Source: Mycobacterium sp. 1274756.6
GTDB lineage: Bacteria > Actinomycetota > Actinomycetes > Mycobacteriales > Mycobacteriaceae
Direction of reading: 5' to 3'
DNA length: 64,000 nt
NCBI RefSeq assembly: GCF_001668625.1
Contig: NZ_LZLJ01000096.1
Coordinates: 1 to 64,000, forward strand
The position numbers and the translations under genes were made by a program. Within the stretch, counting starts at the first letter, position 1. Each line of letters starts with the position of its first letter. Shown here piece by piece: positions 42,491 to 51,052 of the stretch. The notes below the pieces were generated by a model. It searched no databases. It saw only the letters and a program-made list of their open reading frames with translations, and was not told the DNA's origin.

Positions 42491-42967
42491 TCAGCGCTGC
42501 TCCACCGCGGCCAGCACCACCGGATCGGCGCAGCCGCGGGCGAATCCGGCGATCCGTTTGTCGATGTCGCGGCCCAGCCACCAGCGCCCGATACGCTCGG
42601 CCAGCGGCGCCAGCCAGGCCGGCCGGCAGGTGAAGTTGTACCGCCAGGTCGCGAGCGTGTCGCCGTCGCCGGTGGGGGCGAACCGCCAGCCGCTGCCGAA
42701 CGTCGAGAAGAACCAGGGCCCCTTGATGATCTTGATGCCGACGTTGGTGGGCGGGTTGAACGAGACGTACTCGCTGATCATGGTCAGCCCCGACCAGTGC
42801 CGGGTGTGGGTGCGCACGCCCTTGCCGGGCGCCGTCGCCCCGTCGACGAACCACTGTTTGGCGATGAACGGGTCCCAGCGCAACCGGATCTCGCCGGTGG
42901 TCTGGGAGACCGCGAACGCGGTGGCCGGGTCGACCGGGACCCGCACCGATGATTCGACGACCGGCAT
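42491..42967 (-). CDS. SRPBCC-family protein
   Basis: The 158-residue protein begins MPVVESSVRVPVDPATAFAVSQTTGEIRLRWDPFI, a polyketide-cyclase/START-like opening, and continues SGWRFAPTGDGDTLATWRYNFTCRP. A hydrophobic ligand cavity is expected from the fold; no catalytic residues are known. Start at ATG 42967. First gene of a four-gene unit, divergent from msrA across 134 bp. Confidence 0.78.
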   Translation of the reverse strand: MPVVESSVRVPVDPATAFAVSQTTGEIRLRWDPFIAKQWFVDGATAPGKGVRTHTRHWSGLTMISEYVSFNPPTNVGIKIIKGPWFFSTFGSGWRFAPTGDGDTLATWRYNFTCRPAWLAPLAERIGRWWLGRDIDKRIAGFARGCADPVVLAAVEQR

Positions 42968-43101
42968 CGCACTCCTTCCCGTCACCGGCATCATAGGGTC
43001 GCGCGGCGGCCGGCCCGGCCGGGAATTCGCGCACTCGACCGGAGGCGGGCGCCGTCGGTAGGTTGGGTGCCAGCGGCAGCGAGAGAAACGGAGGCCACCC
43101 G

Positions 43102-43611
43102 GTGACCGAACACGAGACGGCGATTCTGGCCGGCGGCTGCTTCTGGGGCATGCAGGACCTGATCCGCAAACAGCCCGGCGTCCTCGCCACCCGGGTGGGC
43201 TACACCGGCGGCGACGTGCCCAACGCCACCTATCGCAACCACGCCGGTCATGCCGAGGCGATCGAGATCACCTACGACCCGCGGCGCACCGACTACCGCA
43301 GCCTGCTGGAGTTCTTCTTCGCGATCCACGACCCGACCACCCGCAACCGGCAGGGCAACGACATCGGCACCAGCTACCGCTCGGCGATCTTCTACCTCGA
43401 CGACGCCCAGCGGCAGATCGCGCTGGACACCATCGCCGAGGTCGACGCGTCCGGGCGGTGGCCGGCGCCGGTGGTGACCGAGGTCAGTCCGGCCGGTGAT
43501 TTCTGGGAGGCCGAGCCGGAGCACCAGGACTACCTGGAGCGCAACCCGGGCGGCTACACCTGCCACTTCGTCCGGCCCGAGTGGCGGCTGCCGGCCGGCG
43601 CGGAGCGCTGA
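43102..43611 (+). CDS. msrA: peptide methionine sulfoxide reductase MsrA
   Basis: The 169-residue enzyme reduces methionine-S-sulfoxide in proteins. The catalytic Cys13 sits in GGCFWG, followed by [39 protein letters not shown] and the terminal [22 protein letters not shown] with a resolving-type Cys. GGAGG 7 nt before GTG 43102 sets the start. It matches Rv0137c closely as I remember, apart from a shorter C-terminus. Confidence 0.95.
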   Translation: MTEHETAILAGGCFWGMQDLIRKQPGVLATRVGYTGGDVPNATYRNHAGHAEAIEITYDPRRTDYRSLLEFFFAIHDPTTRNRQGNDIGTSYRSAIFYLDDAQRQIALDTIAEVDASGRWPAPVVTEVSPAGDFWEAEPEHQDYLERNPGGYTCHFVRPEWRLPAGAER

Positions 43612-43612
43612 C

Positions 43613-44077
43613 TCAGCGCCCGTGGGCGCGCAACTGGTAGAGCCCGCGGGTGGTGGCCACGGTCTGCCCGTCGGCGTCGGTGACCGTCGCCTCGAGCACG
43701 AAGTCGGCCTTGCCCCGCTCGGCCGCTTCGGCCTCCACCCGGGCGATGGTGTCGTCGTCGAGGCTCGCTTCGGCGCGCAGCTCCGAGCGCGCCATCCCGA
43801 CGAAGGCGATGTCGAGGTTCTTCACCAGCGGGAAGTACTTCGCCGAGTCGAACGTGGACAGTGCGATGACCCCACCGAGGATCTCGGCAACGGTGAACTC
43901 CACGCCGGCATAGACCACGCCGAAGTGATTGCCGTTGCCCTCGGCGGGAACGGTGGCCGCGGCGTGGCCGCGCCGCGCCTCGACGATCTTCACCCCCATG
44001 TTGTGCGCGGCCGGGATGGTCTGCGCCATCCCGGCGTTCATCATGTCGACAAGGGCGGTATCGGTCATGGCCGTCAT
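43613..44077 (-). CDS. PaaI/DUF4442-type hotdog thioesterase
   Basis: The 154-residue protein has the PaaI-like hotdog pattern: GHAAATVPAEGNGNHFGVVYAGVEFTVAEILGGVIAL with the catalytic-type Asn/Glu region, then the strand TFDSAKYFPLVKNLDIAFV. It is expected to hydrolyse a CoA or other thioester. The start is ATG 44077 or 44068; both lie directly behind the cyp138 stop, so it is co-transcribed with cyp138. Convergent with msrA (1 bp between stops). Confidence 0.8.
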   Translation of the reverse strand: MTAMTDTALVDMMNAGMAQTIPAAHNMGVKIVEARRGHAAATVPAEGNGNHFGVVYAGVEFTVAEILGGVIALSTFDSAKYFPLVKNLDIAFVGMARSELRAEASLDDDTIARVEAEAAERGKADFVLEATVTDADGQTVATTRGLYQLRAHGR

Positions 44078-44078
44078 G

Positions 44079-45392
44079 CTAGCGGCGGCGCACCACGATG
44101 CGGCCGCCGTCCTTCGGGACGAACGCCACGCCGCGGGAGTGCCATTTCTCTCCCGCTACTCGCGACGGCTCGATCGTGAAGTGCTGCAACACCGTCCGCA
44201 CCACCACGTCCATTTCCGCGTTCGCGAAGGTCGCACCCGGGCACCGACGGGTGCCGCCGCCGAACGGGATCCAGGCGAAGGTGGCGGGGCGGGTGTCGAT
44301 GAAGCGGTTCGGGTCGAACCGGTCCGGGTCGTCGAACGCCGCCGGGTTCTCGTGAATCTGGGAGATGCTGACCCCGATCAGACAGCCCCGCGGCAACACC
44401 CACTCGCCCAGCTCGAAGTACGGGGCCAGCACCCGGCGCCCGGCGAAGTCGATGACGGTGCGGTTGCGCTGCAGCTCGTAGATCGTCGCCTGCCGCAGGT
44501 CGCTGCCGCGGGCGTCGACCTCCTCGGTCAGCCGGGTCAGCAACTTCGGTTGGCGGCTGATCCGTTCGAACACCCAGCCCAGCGTGGAGGCGGTGGTCTC
44601 GTGCCCGGCGGCCAGGAACGTCAGCAGTTCGTCGCCGATGTCCCCGCGCGACATGCTCGAGCCGTCCTCGTAGCTGCTGCGCAGCAACAGCGACAGCATG
44701 TCGGTGCGCTGCTCCAAGTCGGGGTCGGCCCGCACGGTCGCAATCAGGCGATCGATGACGGTCTCGTACTGGGCGCGCCAGGCGGCCAGCCGCCCCCACG
44801 GCGAGTAGCGCCCGTAGGTGCGTTTCGGGGTGGGAAAGGCGACCAGCCGGGAGCCCAAAGTCACCCAGGGCGGGATGATCTCGCGGAGTTCGTCCAGATC
44901 GGCGCCCTCGGCACCGAACACTGCGCGCAGGATCACGTTGAGGGTGATGCGGTTCATCGGCCGCAACGTCTCCACCGGCGTGCCGACCGGCCAGGTGGCG
45001 GTTTCGGCGAGGGTCTCCTCTTCGATGATCCGCTCGTAGTTCTTGATGTTCTGGCCGTGGAACGGCGGGGAGAGCAGCCGCCGCCGCGCCCGGTGGGCGT
45101 CGCCGTCGAGGGCGAACACCGAGCCGGGGCCCAGCACCCGGCTCAGGTTGGGCTGGATGTTGCCCAGCACCTCGGGACTGCTGGTGAACACGCGTTTGGC
45201 CAGTTGCGGGTCGGTCACCATGACGATCGATCCGAAGACGGGCACCCGAGCGGTGAACGCCGAACCGTACCGCCGGGCGACCCGCTGGATCAGCTGGCGA
45301 CGGCCGAACGAGAAGCCGAGACCCTGGATCAGCCGAGGGATCCGCGGCCCGGGTGGCAGCCGGAGCGCCGGGGCTGAGACGACTTCCGTCAT
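44079..45392 (-). CDS. cyp138: cytochrome P450, CYP138-like
   Basis: The 437-residue P450 has the I-helix AGHETT (about residue 261), the K-helix ELQR motif (about 307), a PERF-like DRFDPNRF and the haem-binding loop FGGGTRRCPG with the iron ligand Cys at residue 384. It hydroxylates a substrate with NAD(P)H-derived electrons from a ferredoxin; the substrate is unknown. It is divergent from a TetR gene, and the 103-bp gap carries two copies of a 16-bp palindrome. Order agrees with Rv0136 (cyp138) and Rv0135c. Confidence 0.92.
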   Translation of the reverse strand: MTEVVSAPALRLPPGPRIPRLIQGLGFSFGRRQLIQRVARRYGSAFTARVPVFGSIVMVTDPQLAKRVFTSSPEVLGNIQPNLSRVLGPGSVFALDGDAHRARRRLLSPPFHGQNIKNYERIIEEETLAETATWPVGTPVETLRPMNRITLNVILRAVFGAEGADLDELREIIPPWVTLGSRLVAFPTPKRTYGRYSPWGRLAAWRAQYETVIDRLIATVRADPDLEQRTDMLSLLLRSSYEDGSSMSRGDIGDELLTFLAAGHETTASTLGWVFERISRQPKLLTRLTEEVDARGSDLRQATIYELQRNRTVIDFAGRRVLAPYFELGEWVLPRGCLIGVSISQIHENPAAFDDPDRFDPNRFIDTRPATFAWIPFGGGTRRCPGATFANAEMDVVVRTVLQHFTIEPSRVAGEKWHSRGVAFVPKDGGRIVVRRR

Positions 45393-45411
45393 GCAACTCC
45401 TCCTACCCGCC

Positions 45412-45427
45412 GGTACCGCGATGTACC
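45412..45427. promoter_or_regulatory. operator candidate 1, GGTAC-N6-GTACC
   Basis: GGTAC-CGCGAT-GTACC lies 20 bp upstream of the cyp138 start. The same palindrome with a different centre is repeated 35 bp away. Repeated palindromes between a TetR gene and its divergent neighbour strongly suggest the binding sites of that TetR protein. Confidence 0.65.
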
Positions 45428-45446
45428 ACGACGGCGCACCTCGCAC

Positions 45447-45462
45447 GGTACGCTGAAGTACC
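45447..45462. promoter_or_regulatory. operator candidate 2, GGTAC-N6-GTACC
   Basis: GGTAC-GCTGAA-GTACC lies 34 bp upstream of the TetR start at 45496, exactly 35 bp from the first copy. The arms are identical and the 6-bp centres differ, as expected for a dimer-binding site. Confidence 0.65.
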
Positions 45463-45495
45463 AAGAGTGACAAGGGCGACGGGAGTGGCGTGGCG

Positions 45496-46110
45496 ATGAC
45501 CGCGGTGGCCGAGACCTCGGGAGCCACCGACGGCGCCGACCCGTTCCGGCAGCGGTTGCTCGACGGCCTGGCCACCTCCCTCGCCGAACGCGGCTACCGG
45601 GCGACGACGGTGGCCGACATCGTCCGCTCGGCCCGCACGTCGAAACGCACCTTCTACGACCGGTTCGCCGGCAAGGACGAGTGCTTCCTGGAGCTCCTGT
45701 TCGCCGACGAAGAGCGGCTGCGTGCGCGGATCCGATCCGCCGTCGACCCCTCCATCGCCTGGCGCGATCAGGTCGAATCGGCCGTGGCCGCCTACGTGGC
45801 CCATATCGGCGAGCGACTGGCGGTCACCTTGAGCTGGATCCGCGAGCTGCCGTCCCTGGGCGCGGCCGCCCGCCCGGTGCAGCGCCGCGGCCTGCAACTG
45901 TTGACCGAGCTGTTGGTCGAGTTGAGCGGCAACGCGAGCTTTCGCCGTGCCGGTCTGCCGCCGCTGACGCCGCCGTTGGCGGTGATCCTGCTCGGCGGGA
46001 TCCGGGAGTTGACCGCGCTCACCGTCGAAGACGGCCGCGATGCCAGCGAGATCATCGGTCCGGCCGTGGCCGCCGCGACCGCGTTGCTGGGCTCGCGGTC
46101 GCCCCGCTGA
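45496..46110 (+). CDS. TetR-family regulator (Rv0135c-like)
   Basis: The 204-residue protein has a TetR domain at about residues 17-62 (LATSLAERGYRATTVADIVRSARTSKRTFYDRFAGKDECF) and a ligand domain of about 140 residues. ATG 45496 has GGGAG about 10 nt upstream; GTG 45490 would add two residues. It is the probable repressor of cyp138 and the linked thioesterase, acting at the two GGTAC-N6-GTACC sites. Confidence 0.88.
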   Translation: MTAVAETSGATDGADPFRQRLLDGLATSLAERGYRATTVADIVRSARTSKRTFYDRFAGKDECFLELLFADEERLRARIRSAVDPSIAWRDQVESAVAAYVAHIGERLAVTLSWIRELPSLGAAARPVQRRGLQLLTELLVELSGNASFRRAGLPPLTPPLAVILLGGIRELTALTVEDGRDASEIIGPAVAAATALLGSRSPR

Positions 46111-46185
46111 TCTTGCCGGATCGGCCGCTCGACCGCTTGGTTCGCGCTTACGCTGGGCGGACTGTGACGGACCGGAAGGGGCACG

Positions 46186-46398
46186 ATGCGACTCTCCACC
46201 CGAAATCAATTAGCCGGCACCATCGCTGAAGTAGACATCGGCGCGGTGATGGCCACCGTGAAGGTCCGCCTGGCCGGCGGTGACCAAGTCATCACCTCCT
46301 CGATCACCAAGGAGGCGGCGGAAAGCCTTGGCCTGGAGGCCGGCCAGGACGCCACCGTGTTCATCAAATCCACCGAGGTGACGATCGGCGTCGCGTAG
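46186..46398 (+). CDS. Mop/TOBE-domain molybdate-binding protein
   Basis: The 70-residue protein is a single Mop domain: MRLSTRNQLAGTIAEVDIGAVMATVKVRL, VITSSITKEAAESLGLEAGQ and VFIKSTEVTIGV are typical of molbindin-type proteins. It would bind molybdate as an oligomer and store it in the cytoplasm or act as a sensor domain. GGAAGGGG lies 4 nt before the ATG. No molybdate transporter or molybdoenzyme gene is near. Confidence 0.92.
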   Translation: MRLSTRNQLAGTIAEVDIGAVMATVKVRLAGGDQVITSSITKEAAESLGLEAGQDATVFIKSTEVTIGVA

Positions 46399-46428
46399 CC
46401 GGGCAGCGCCGGCGGCACGCGAAACCCC

Positions 46429-47490
46429 TCACCGGCGCGGCTGTACCGCACGGACCAACTCGATGGCCCGGCCCAACGTGTCGAGTTTGGCCTCGAGGGT
46501 GTCCCCGGCCGGATACAGGCGCACCGTGTTCACCCCGGCGTCGCTCCAGACCGCAAGCCGGTCGCGCACCATCTCTTCGGTCCCGATCAGCGTGGTGGCC
46601 AACACCATCTCGTCGGTGACCAGGTCGGCGGCCCCGGCGCGGTCACCGGCCTGCCAGCGCTGCTTGATCTCGGCGGCCACCGTGGTCCAGCCCTGCCTGC
46701 TGTAGGCGCGGTTGTAGAAGTTGGTGTTGACGCTGCCCATCCCGCCGAGACTGAAGGCCAGCTCGCCCTTGCGCGCGTCGACCAAGTGTTTCAGGGTGGC
46801 CTCGTCGGCGGCGAAGGCGACCTCCGCGCCCTGGCAGATGTCGAGGTCCGCGCGGGTGCGCCCGGAGCGCTCCAACCCCTCGTCGAGGTGGGCGAAGTAG
46901 GCGTGCACCGCCCCTTCGGGCACGAAACTGGTGCCCAGCCAGCCGTCGGCGACCTCCCCGGTGAGTCGCAGCATCGCCGGCGACATGGCCGCCAGGTACA
47001 GCGGGATCGGGTGTTGCGGACGCGTCGACAGCCGCATCGCGGCGCCTTCCCCGTCGGGACGGGGCAGGGTGTAGCGGGCGCCGGCGTAGGTGATCTTCTC
47101 CCCGGCGAACGCCTGGCCGATAATGTCGATGCTCTCCTTGATTCGGGTGAGCGGACGGGCGAACGCCTCGCCGTGCAGGCCCTCGATCACCCGTGGCCCG
47201 GAAGCGCCCAGCCCCAGCATGAACCGTCCACCGGACAGATTGGCCAGAGTGATCGCGGCTTGGGCGATCGCCACCGGAGACCGGGTGCCGATCTGGATCA
47301 CCCCGGATCCCAACAACAGCCGCTCGGTACGGGCGGCCAGGTATCCCAGCGCCGACGGCGCGTCCGAGCCCCACGCTTCGGCCACGAAACACAGGTCCAG
47401 GCCCAGTTTTTCGGCTTCGACGACGAATTCGATCACCTGCCGCGGGTCGTCGCCGAAGCCCGATGCCTCGACCGTGGTGGCGGCGCGCAT
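46429..47490 (-). CDS. LLM-class (F420-dependent) oxidoreductase
   Basis: The 353-residue protein is a luciferase-like monooxygenase-superfamily TIM barrel of the F420-using type: VEAEKLGLDLCFVAEAWGSDAPSALGYLAART, LLLGSGVIQIGTRSPVAIAQAAITLANLSGGRFMLGLGASGP and HPIPLYLAAMSPAMLRL. It probably oxidises or reduces a small molecule with cofactor F420. The start codon overlaps the stop of the SRPBCC gene upstream by 1 nt (TGATG). It is not the Tat-exported Fgd2 of the M. tuberculosis order. Confidence 0.85.
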   Translation of the reverse strand: MRAATTVEASGFGDDPRQVIEFVVEAEKLGLDLCFVAEAWGSDAPSALGYLAARTERLLLGSGVIQIGTRSPVAIAQAAITLANLSGGRFMLGLGASGPRVIEGLHGEAFARPLTRIKESIDIIGQAFAGEKITYAGARYTLPRPDGEGAAMRLSTRPQHPIPLYLAAMSPAMLRLTGEVADGWLGTSFVPEGAVHAYFAHLDEGLERSGRTRADLDICQGAEVAFAADEATLKHLVDARKGELAFSLGGMGSVNTNFYNRAYSRQGWTTVAAEIKQRWQAGDRAGAADLVTDEMVLATTLIGTEEMVRDRLAVWSDAGVNTVRLYPAGDTLEAKLDTLGRAIELVRAVQPRR

Positions 47491-48005
47491 CAGTCGCCGG
47501 CGCCTTCGGCGAGCTCTTTGATGCCCGCGAGCGTGGCGGTCATCGCGGTCTCGAATTCGCGCAGCCGGACGAAGACGATCTTCTGTTCCTTCTCCGGCAT
47601 GGCCTCGATCGCCATCGACAACCCGGACGGTCCCGGGCCCAGCTGGGCGGTGTAGGACAACGCGGTCGCCTCACCGTCCGGTTCGAGAGTGAACCGCCAG
47701 ACGGCGGCCGGGTCGCCGGGATCGCCGACCGCCCAGGCGAACTCACGCGGTTCGGCGCAGGCGATGACCTGTGCGGGTGCGCTCCACTGCCCGATCGCCG
47801 GGTTGTGGTTGTGCCCGACGAAGGTGGCGCCCAGCGCCGGGCCGGTGCTGTCGCCGGGCCATTCCACCGACTGCAGTTCGGAGCTGAAGGTGGGCATCAC
47901 CGCGATGTCGGTGACGATTCGCCACACCGCCTCCGGCGGCGCGTCGATCCCAGTGGCCACCGTGACGGTGGGGCTGTCGGCATAACGGGCACCGGTCCAC
48001 TCCAT
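47490..48005 (-). CDS. SRPBCC-family protein
   Basis: The 171-residue protein has the START-like order TVTVATGIDAPPEAVWRIVTDIAVMPTFSSELQSVEWPGD, a middle part with VGHNHNPAIGQWS and the C-terminal helix FETAMTATLAGIKELAEG. ATG 48005 is the start; an in-frame ATG at 48032 would add nine residues. It is coupled to the LLM gene. A ligand-binding or cyclase-like role is possible; nothing more specific can be said. Confidence 0.8.
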   Translation of the reverse strand: MEWTGARYADSPTVTVATGIDAPPEAVWRIVTDIAVMPTFSSELQSVEWPGDSTGPALGATFVGHNHNPAIGQWSAPAQVIACAEPREFAWAVGDPGDPAAVWRFTLEPDGEATALSYTAQLGPGPSGLSMAIEAMPEKEQKIVFVRLREFETAMTATLAGIKELAEGAGD

Positions 48006-48049
48006 GGGCTCATTGTGGCCCACGGAGCGCACCGGTGTCGTCGGCTACC

Positions 48050-49159
48050 TCAGGCCGCGGCCGTCGCCTGCTCGGCGGGCGCGTCGGTGCGGGCGGAACC
48101 GATCGGCGGAAGGGCCAGCTTCACGATCTTGCGCACCACGGAGCCGAACTGCTTGTGCAGCGGCCCGGTGTTGTAGGGGATGCCGTAGCGGCCGCAGATC
48201 TCCCGGACCTTCGGGGCGATCTCGGCGTAGCGGTGCGCGGGCAGGTCGGGGAACAGGTGGTGTTCGACCTGGAAGGACAGGTTGCCGCTCAGCAGGTGGA
48301 ACAGTTTGCCGCCGGTCAGGTTCGCCGAGCCGAGAATCTGCCGGAAGTACCACATGCCGCGGGACTCATTGCGGGTCTCCTCGACGCTGAACTCCTGGGT
48401 GCCGTCGGGGAAGTGCCCGCAGAAGATGATCGTGTAGGCCCAGACGTTGCGCATCAGGTTGGCGGTGAGGTTGCCGGCGAACACCCACGGCGCGAACGGG
48501 CCGGCCAGCAGCGGGAACGCGACGTAGTCCTTGAGGGTTTGCCGCCGGACCTTGCGCCACGTCTCACGCAGCATCTCGCGCTTGTCGGTGAAGCCGATCT
48601 CGCCGGCCCGGATGCGCTCGAACTCCAGCTCGTGGACCGCCACGCCGTACTGGAACAGCACCATCAGCAGGAACGCGTACAGCGGGTTGCCCAGATAGTA
48701 GGGCTCCCAACGCTGATCGGGGCTCATCCGCAGGATGCCGTAGCCGATGTCGCGGTCCATGCCGACGATGTTGGTGTAGGTGTGGTGCATGTAGTTGTGG
48801 CTGTGCCGCCACTGATCGGCCGGGCAGGCGGTGTCCCACTCGAAGTCTCGGCCCGCCAGCGCCGGGTCGCGCATCCAGTCGTACTGGCCGTGCATGACGT
48901 TGTGGCCGATCTCCATGTTGTCGATGATCTTGGCCAGCCCGAGCATGGTGGTGCCGGCCAGCCAGGCCGGGGGCAGGATGCCGGCGAACAGCAGCGCCCG
49001 GCCGCCGACCTCCAGCGCGCGTTGGGTTTTGACGACCCGGCGGATGTAGTCGGCATCGCGCTTGCCCAGGTCGGCAAGCACGCTCTCGCGGATCGCGTCG
49101 AGCTCCTTGCCGAACGCGTCGGCCTGCTCGGGGGTCAGGGTGATCGTCTTGGTGCTCAT
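48050..49159 (-). CDS. desA3: membrane fatty-acid desaturase, DesA3-like
   Basis: The 369-residue acyl-CoA/lipid desaturase has the three histidine boxes that bind the di-iron centre: GHNVMHG (about residue 84), HSHNYMHHTY (about 119) and QVEHHLFP (about 297), and two hydrophobic hairpins (about 55-80 and 155-175, 225-250). DesA3 of mycobacteria makes oleoyl-CoA from stearoyl-CoA with the adjacent reductase as electron donor. The gene lies 31 bp after the reductase gene, in one operon. Similar to Rv3229c, which lies elsewhere in M. tuberculosis. Confidence 0.92.
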   Translation of the reverse strand: MSTKTITLTPEQADAFGKELDAIRESVLADLGKRDADYIRRVVKTQRALEVGGRALLFAGILPPAWLAGTTMLGLAKIIDNMEIGHNVMHGQYDWMRDPALAGRDFEWDTACPADQWRHSHNYMHHTYTNIVGMDRDIGYGILRMSPDQRWEPYYLGNPLYAFLLMVLFQYGVAVHELEFERIRAGEIGFTDKREMLRETWRKVRRQTLKDYVAFPLLAGPFAPWVFAGNLTANLMRNVWAYTIIFCGHFPDGTQEFSVEETRNESRGMWYFRQILGSANLTGGKLFHLLSGNLSFQVEHHLFPDLPAHRYAEIAPKVREICGRYGIPYNTGPLHKQFGSVVRKIVKLALPPIGSARTDAPAEQATAAA

Positions 49160-49190
49160 CGTGGTTCTCCTCGGTGGGATAGAAAGCGGG

Positions 49191-50273
49191 TCACAGGTCG
49201 ATCTGGACGTCGCCGACGGGGACGCTCACGCAGATCTGGATGTTCTCGGGGTCGGCGCTGGAGACCGCGCCGGTGGTCAGGTTCATCACCACGCCGCTGG
49301 TCTTGCGGCAGGTGCAGGTGTGGCAGATGCCCATCCGGCAGCCGTGCCGGGGGCTCAGCCCCGCGGCCTCCGCCTGCTCCAGCAGGTTGCGTCCGTCGTC
49401 GACGACGCCGACCTCGCTGGCGGTGAAGGACACCTGCCCGCCGGACGGCTCGGTGGGCAGCACGAACTCGGGCGGGGTGAAACTCTCGGAGTACACCGTG
49501 GTGCAGTGCGCGCGCACCGCGTCGGCCAGCGCCGCCGGGCCGCAGACGTACACCGTCGGCTCGACGCTCCGCTCCCCCACCGCCGCGGCGAGGTGCTCGG
49601 GACCGAAGTGTCCGGTGACGTCGCCGACCCCGTCGCGGGTGTAGCCGTAGAGCACCCTGACGCCCGGCATCGCGGCCAGCTCGTCGCGGTAGCAGGCGTC
49701 GGCGGCGCTGCGCACGTAGTGCAGCAGGGTCGCGGTGCCGTCGTAGCCCTCGGCGTGCAGGGTGCGCAGCATGGCCATCACCGGGGTGATGCCGCTGCCG
49801 CCGGCGACGAACAGCAGGTGCCTCGGTCGCTCGGGGGGCAACACGAACTCGCCGGCCACGCCGTCGAGCCCGACCACCATGCCGACCTCGGCGTGGTCGT
49901 AGAGGTGGCTGGAGACCAGGCCGCCGTCGTGGTGGCCGATGGTCAGTTCCAGCTCGCCTGCGCCCTCGACGTTGGCCGGGGAGTAGCAGCGGGTGTGGCG
50001 GCGCCCGTCGATCTCGACGGTGAGGTTGACGTGCTGGCCGGCCCGCAGCGGGTGGCGTTCGGTGAACGCGGCGTTGGGGGCCAGCTTCAGCGTGACACTG
50101 CGCGGGGTGGTGCGGCGCACCGCGACCACTTTCGCCCGGGCGTCGCCGAGCACCAGGGTGGGGTCGAGAAGCTCGGTGTAGCGGTCCACGCCGTGCGGTC
50201 CGGTGAGGACGCTGAGCAGGCGCGTTCCACGCAGCCGCTCCCCGAGCGAGGACGTCAAAGTTTGAGTGAACAT
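49191..50273 (-). CDS. ferredoxin reductase with 2Fe-2S domain, partner of the desaturase
   Basis: The 360-residue protein joins an FAD-binding domain (RCYSPAN, about residue 95), an NAD-binding domain (GGSGITPVMAML, about 155) and a C-terminal plant-type 2Fe-2S domain (CRMGICHTC, then a distant Cys near the end, in ENIQICVSVP). It passes electrons from NAD(P)H to the desaturase, as Rv3230c does for DesA3. ATG 50273 lies inside a palindrome (50266-50281) that is probably the operator of the divergent TetR protein. Confidence 0.92.
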   Translation of the reverse strand: MFTQTLTSSLGERLRGTRLLSVLTGPHGVDRYTELLDPTLVLGDARAKVVAVRRTTPRSVTLKLAPNAAFTERHPLRAGQHVNLTVEIDGRRHTRCYSPANVEGAGELELTIGHHDGGLVSSHLYDHAEVGMVVGLDGVAGEFVLPPERPRHLLFVAGGSGITPVMAMLRTLHAEGYDGTATLLHYVRSAADACYRDELAAMPGVRVLYGYTRDGVGDVTGHFGPEHLAAAVGERSVEPTVYVCGPAALADAVRAHCTTVYSESFTPPEFVLPTEPSGGQVSFTASEVGVVDDGRNLLEQAEAAGLSPRHGCRMGICHTCTCRKTSGVVMNLTTGAVSSADPENIQICVSVPVGDVQIDL

Positions 50274-50281
50274 GTGTACAC
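50266..50281. promoter_or_regulatory. operator candidate over the reductase start codon
   Basis: GTGAACA-TG-TGTACAC is an inverted repeat with 6 of 7 matching positions per arm and covers the reductase start codon. It shares the half-site GTGAAC with the palindrome at the regulator start 60 bp away. Confidence 0.55.
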
Positions 50282-50330
50282 TGTGATTTGCATACCGCCA
50301 GGTCGTCAAGGGAATCACCCGTGTTTGTGC

Positions 50331-50336
50331 TAGAGT
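50331..50336 (+). promoter_or_regulatory. probable -10 element for leaderless regulator transcript
   Basis: TAGAGT fits TANNNT and ends 7 nt before the GTG at 50344, the spacing expected if transcription starts at the first base of the start codon. No ribosome site precedes the GTG. Confidence 0.5.
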
Positions 50337-50349
50337 TCACACAGTGAAC
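50335..50349. promoter_or_regulatory. operator candidate over the TetR start codon
   Basis: GTTCAC-ACA-GTGAAC is a perfect 6-bp inverted repeat with a 3-bp centre that covers the probable transcription start and GTG of the TetR gene, an autoregulation position. It shares its half-site with the palindrome at the reductase start. Confidence 0.6.
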
Positions 50350-51003
50350 AGTCGTGCTCCTGGATCACGTTCTGCGCGGCCACGCGATTCCCGCTCCCGC
50401 GAGGAGCGCAAGGAAGCCACCCGGAAGGCGATCGTGGCGGCCGCGTTGAAGCTCCTCGAGGACCGCAGTTTCAGCGCGCTGAGCCTGCGCGAGGTGACCC
50501 GCGAGGTCGGGATCGTGCCGGCCGCGTTCTACCGGCATTTCCAGTCGATGGAGGCGCTCGGGCTGGCGTTGATCGACGAATCCTTCCGTGCCTTGCGCGA
50601 CATGCTCCGCGAGGCCCGGACCGACAAGGTCGACCCCAACCGGGTGATCGAGTCCTCGGTGGACGCGCTGGTCGAGAACGTCACCGCCCAACGGGAGCAC
50701 TGGCGGTTCATCAGCCGGGAGCGCAACAGCGGGGTGACCGTGCTGCGCTACGCGATCCGCAGCGAGATCCGGTTGATCACCTCGGAGTTGGCCACCGACC
50801 TGGCCCGGTTCACCGGCTTGAACGAGTGGAGCACCGAAGACCTCAACGTGCTGGCCACTTTGTTCGTCAACTCGATGATCTTCATCGCGGAGTCGATCGA
50901 GGACGTGCAGAATCCGGAGGCGCTCGAAGAGATCCGCCGCACCGCGGTCAAGCAGATCCGGATGGTCACCCACGGCATCGGCGGGTGGCGCAGCACCCGC
51001 TGA
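50344..51003 (+). CDS. TetR-family regulator of the desaturase operon (FabR/DesT-like)
   Basis: The 219-residue protein has a basic N-terminus (RSARPRDSRSREERKEATRK), a TetR domain with LEDRSFSALSLREVTREVGIVPAAFYRHFQSMEALG (about residues 38-73) and a C-terminal region like the fatty-acid-sensing FabR/DesT group (RERNSGVTVLRYAIRSEIRLI). It is divergent from the reductase-desaturase operon and has palindromes at both start codons. It probably senses acyl-CoA unsaturation and represses the desaturase genes; the ligand is inference. Confidence 0.85.
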   Translation: MNSRAPGSRSARPRDSRSREERKEATRKAIVAAALKLLEDRSFSALSLREVTREVGIVPAAFYRHFQSMEALGLALIDESFRALRDMLREARTDKVDPNRVIESSVDALVENVTAQREHWRFISRERNSGVTVLRYAIRSEIRLITSELATDLARFTGLNEWSTEDLNVLATLFVNSMIFIAESIEDVQNPEALEEIRRTAVKQIRMVTHGIGGWRSTR

Positions 51004-51052
51004 GCACCGCGGGCTCGCTTAGGCTCGGGACAACCCCGACCCGAGGAGCCCC

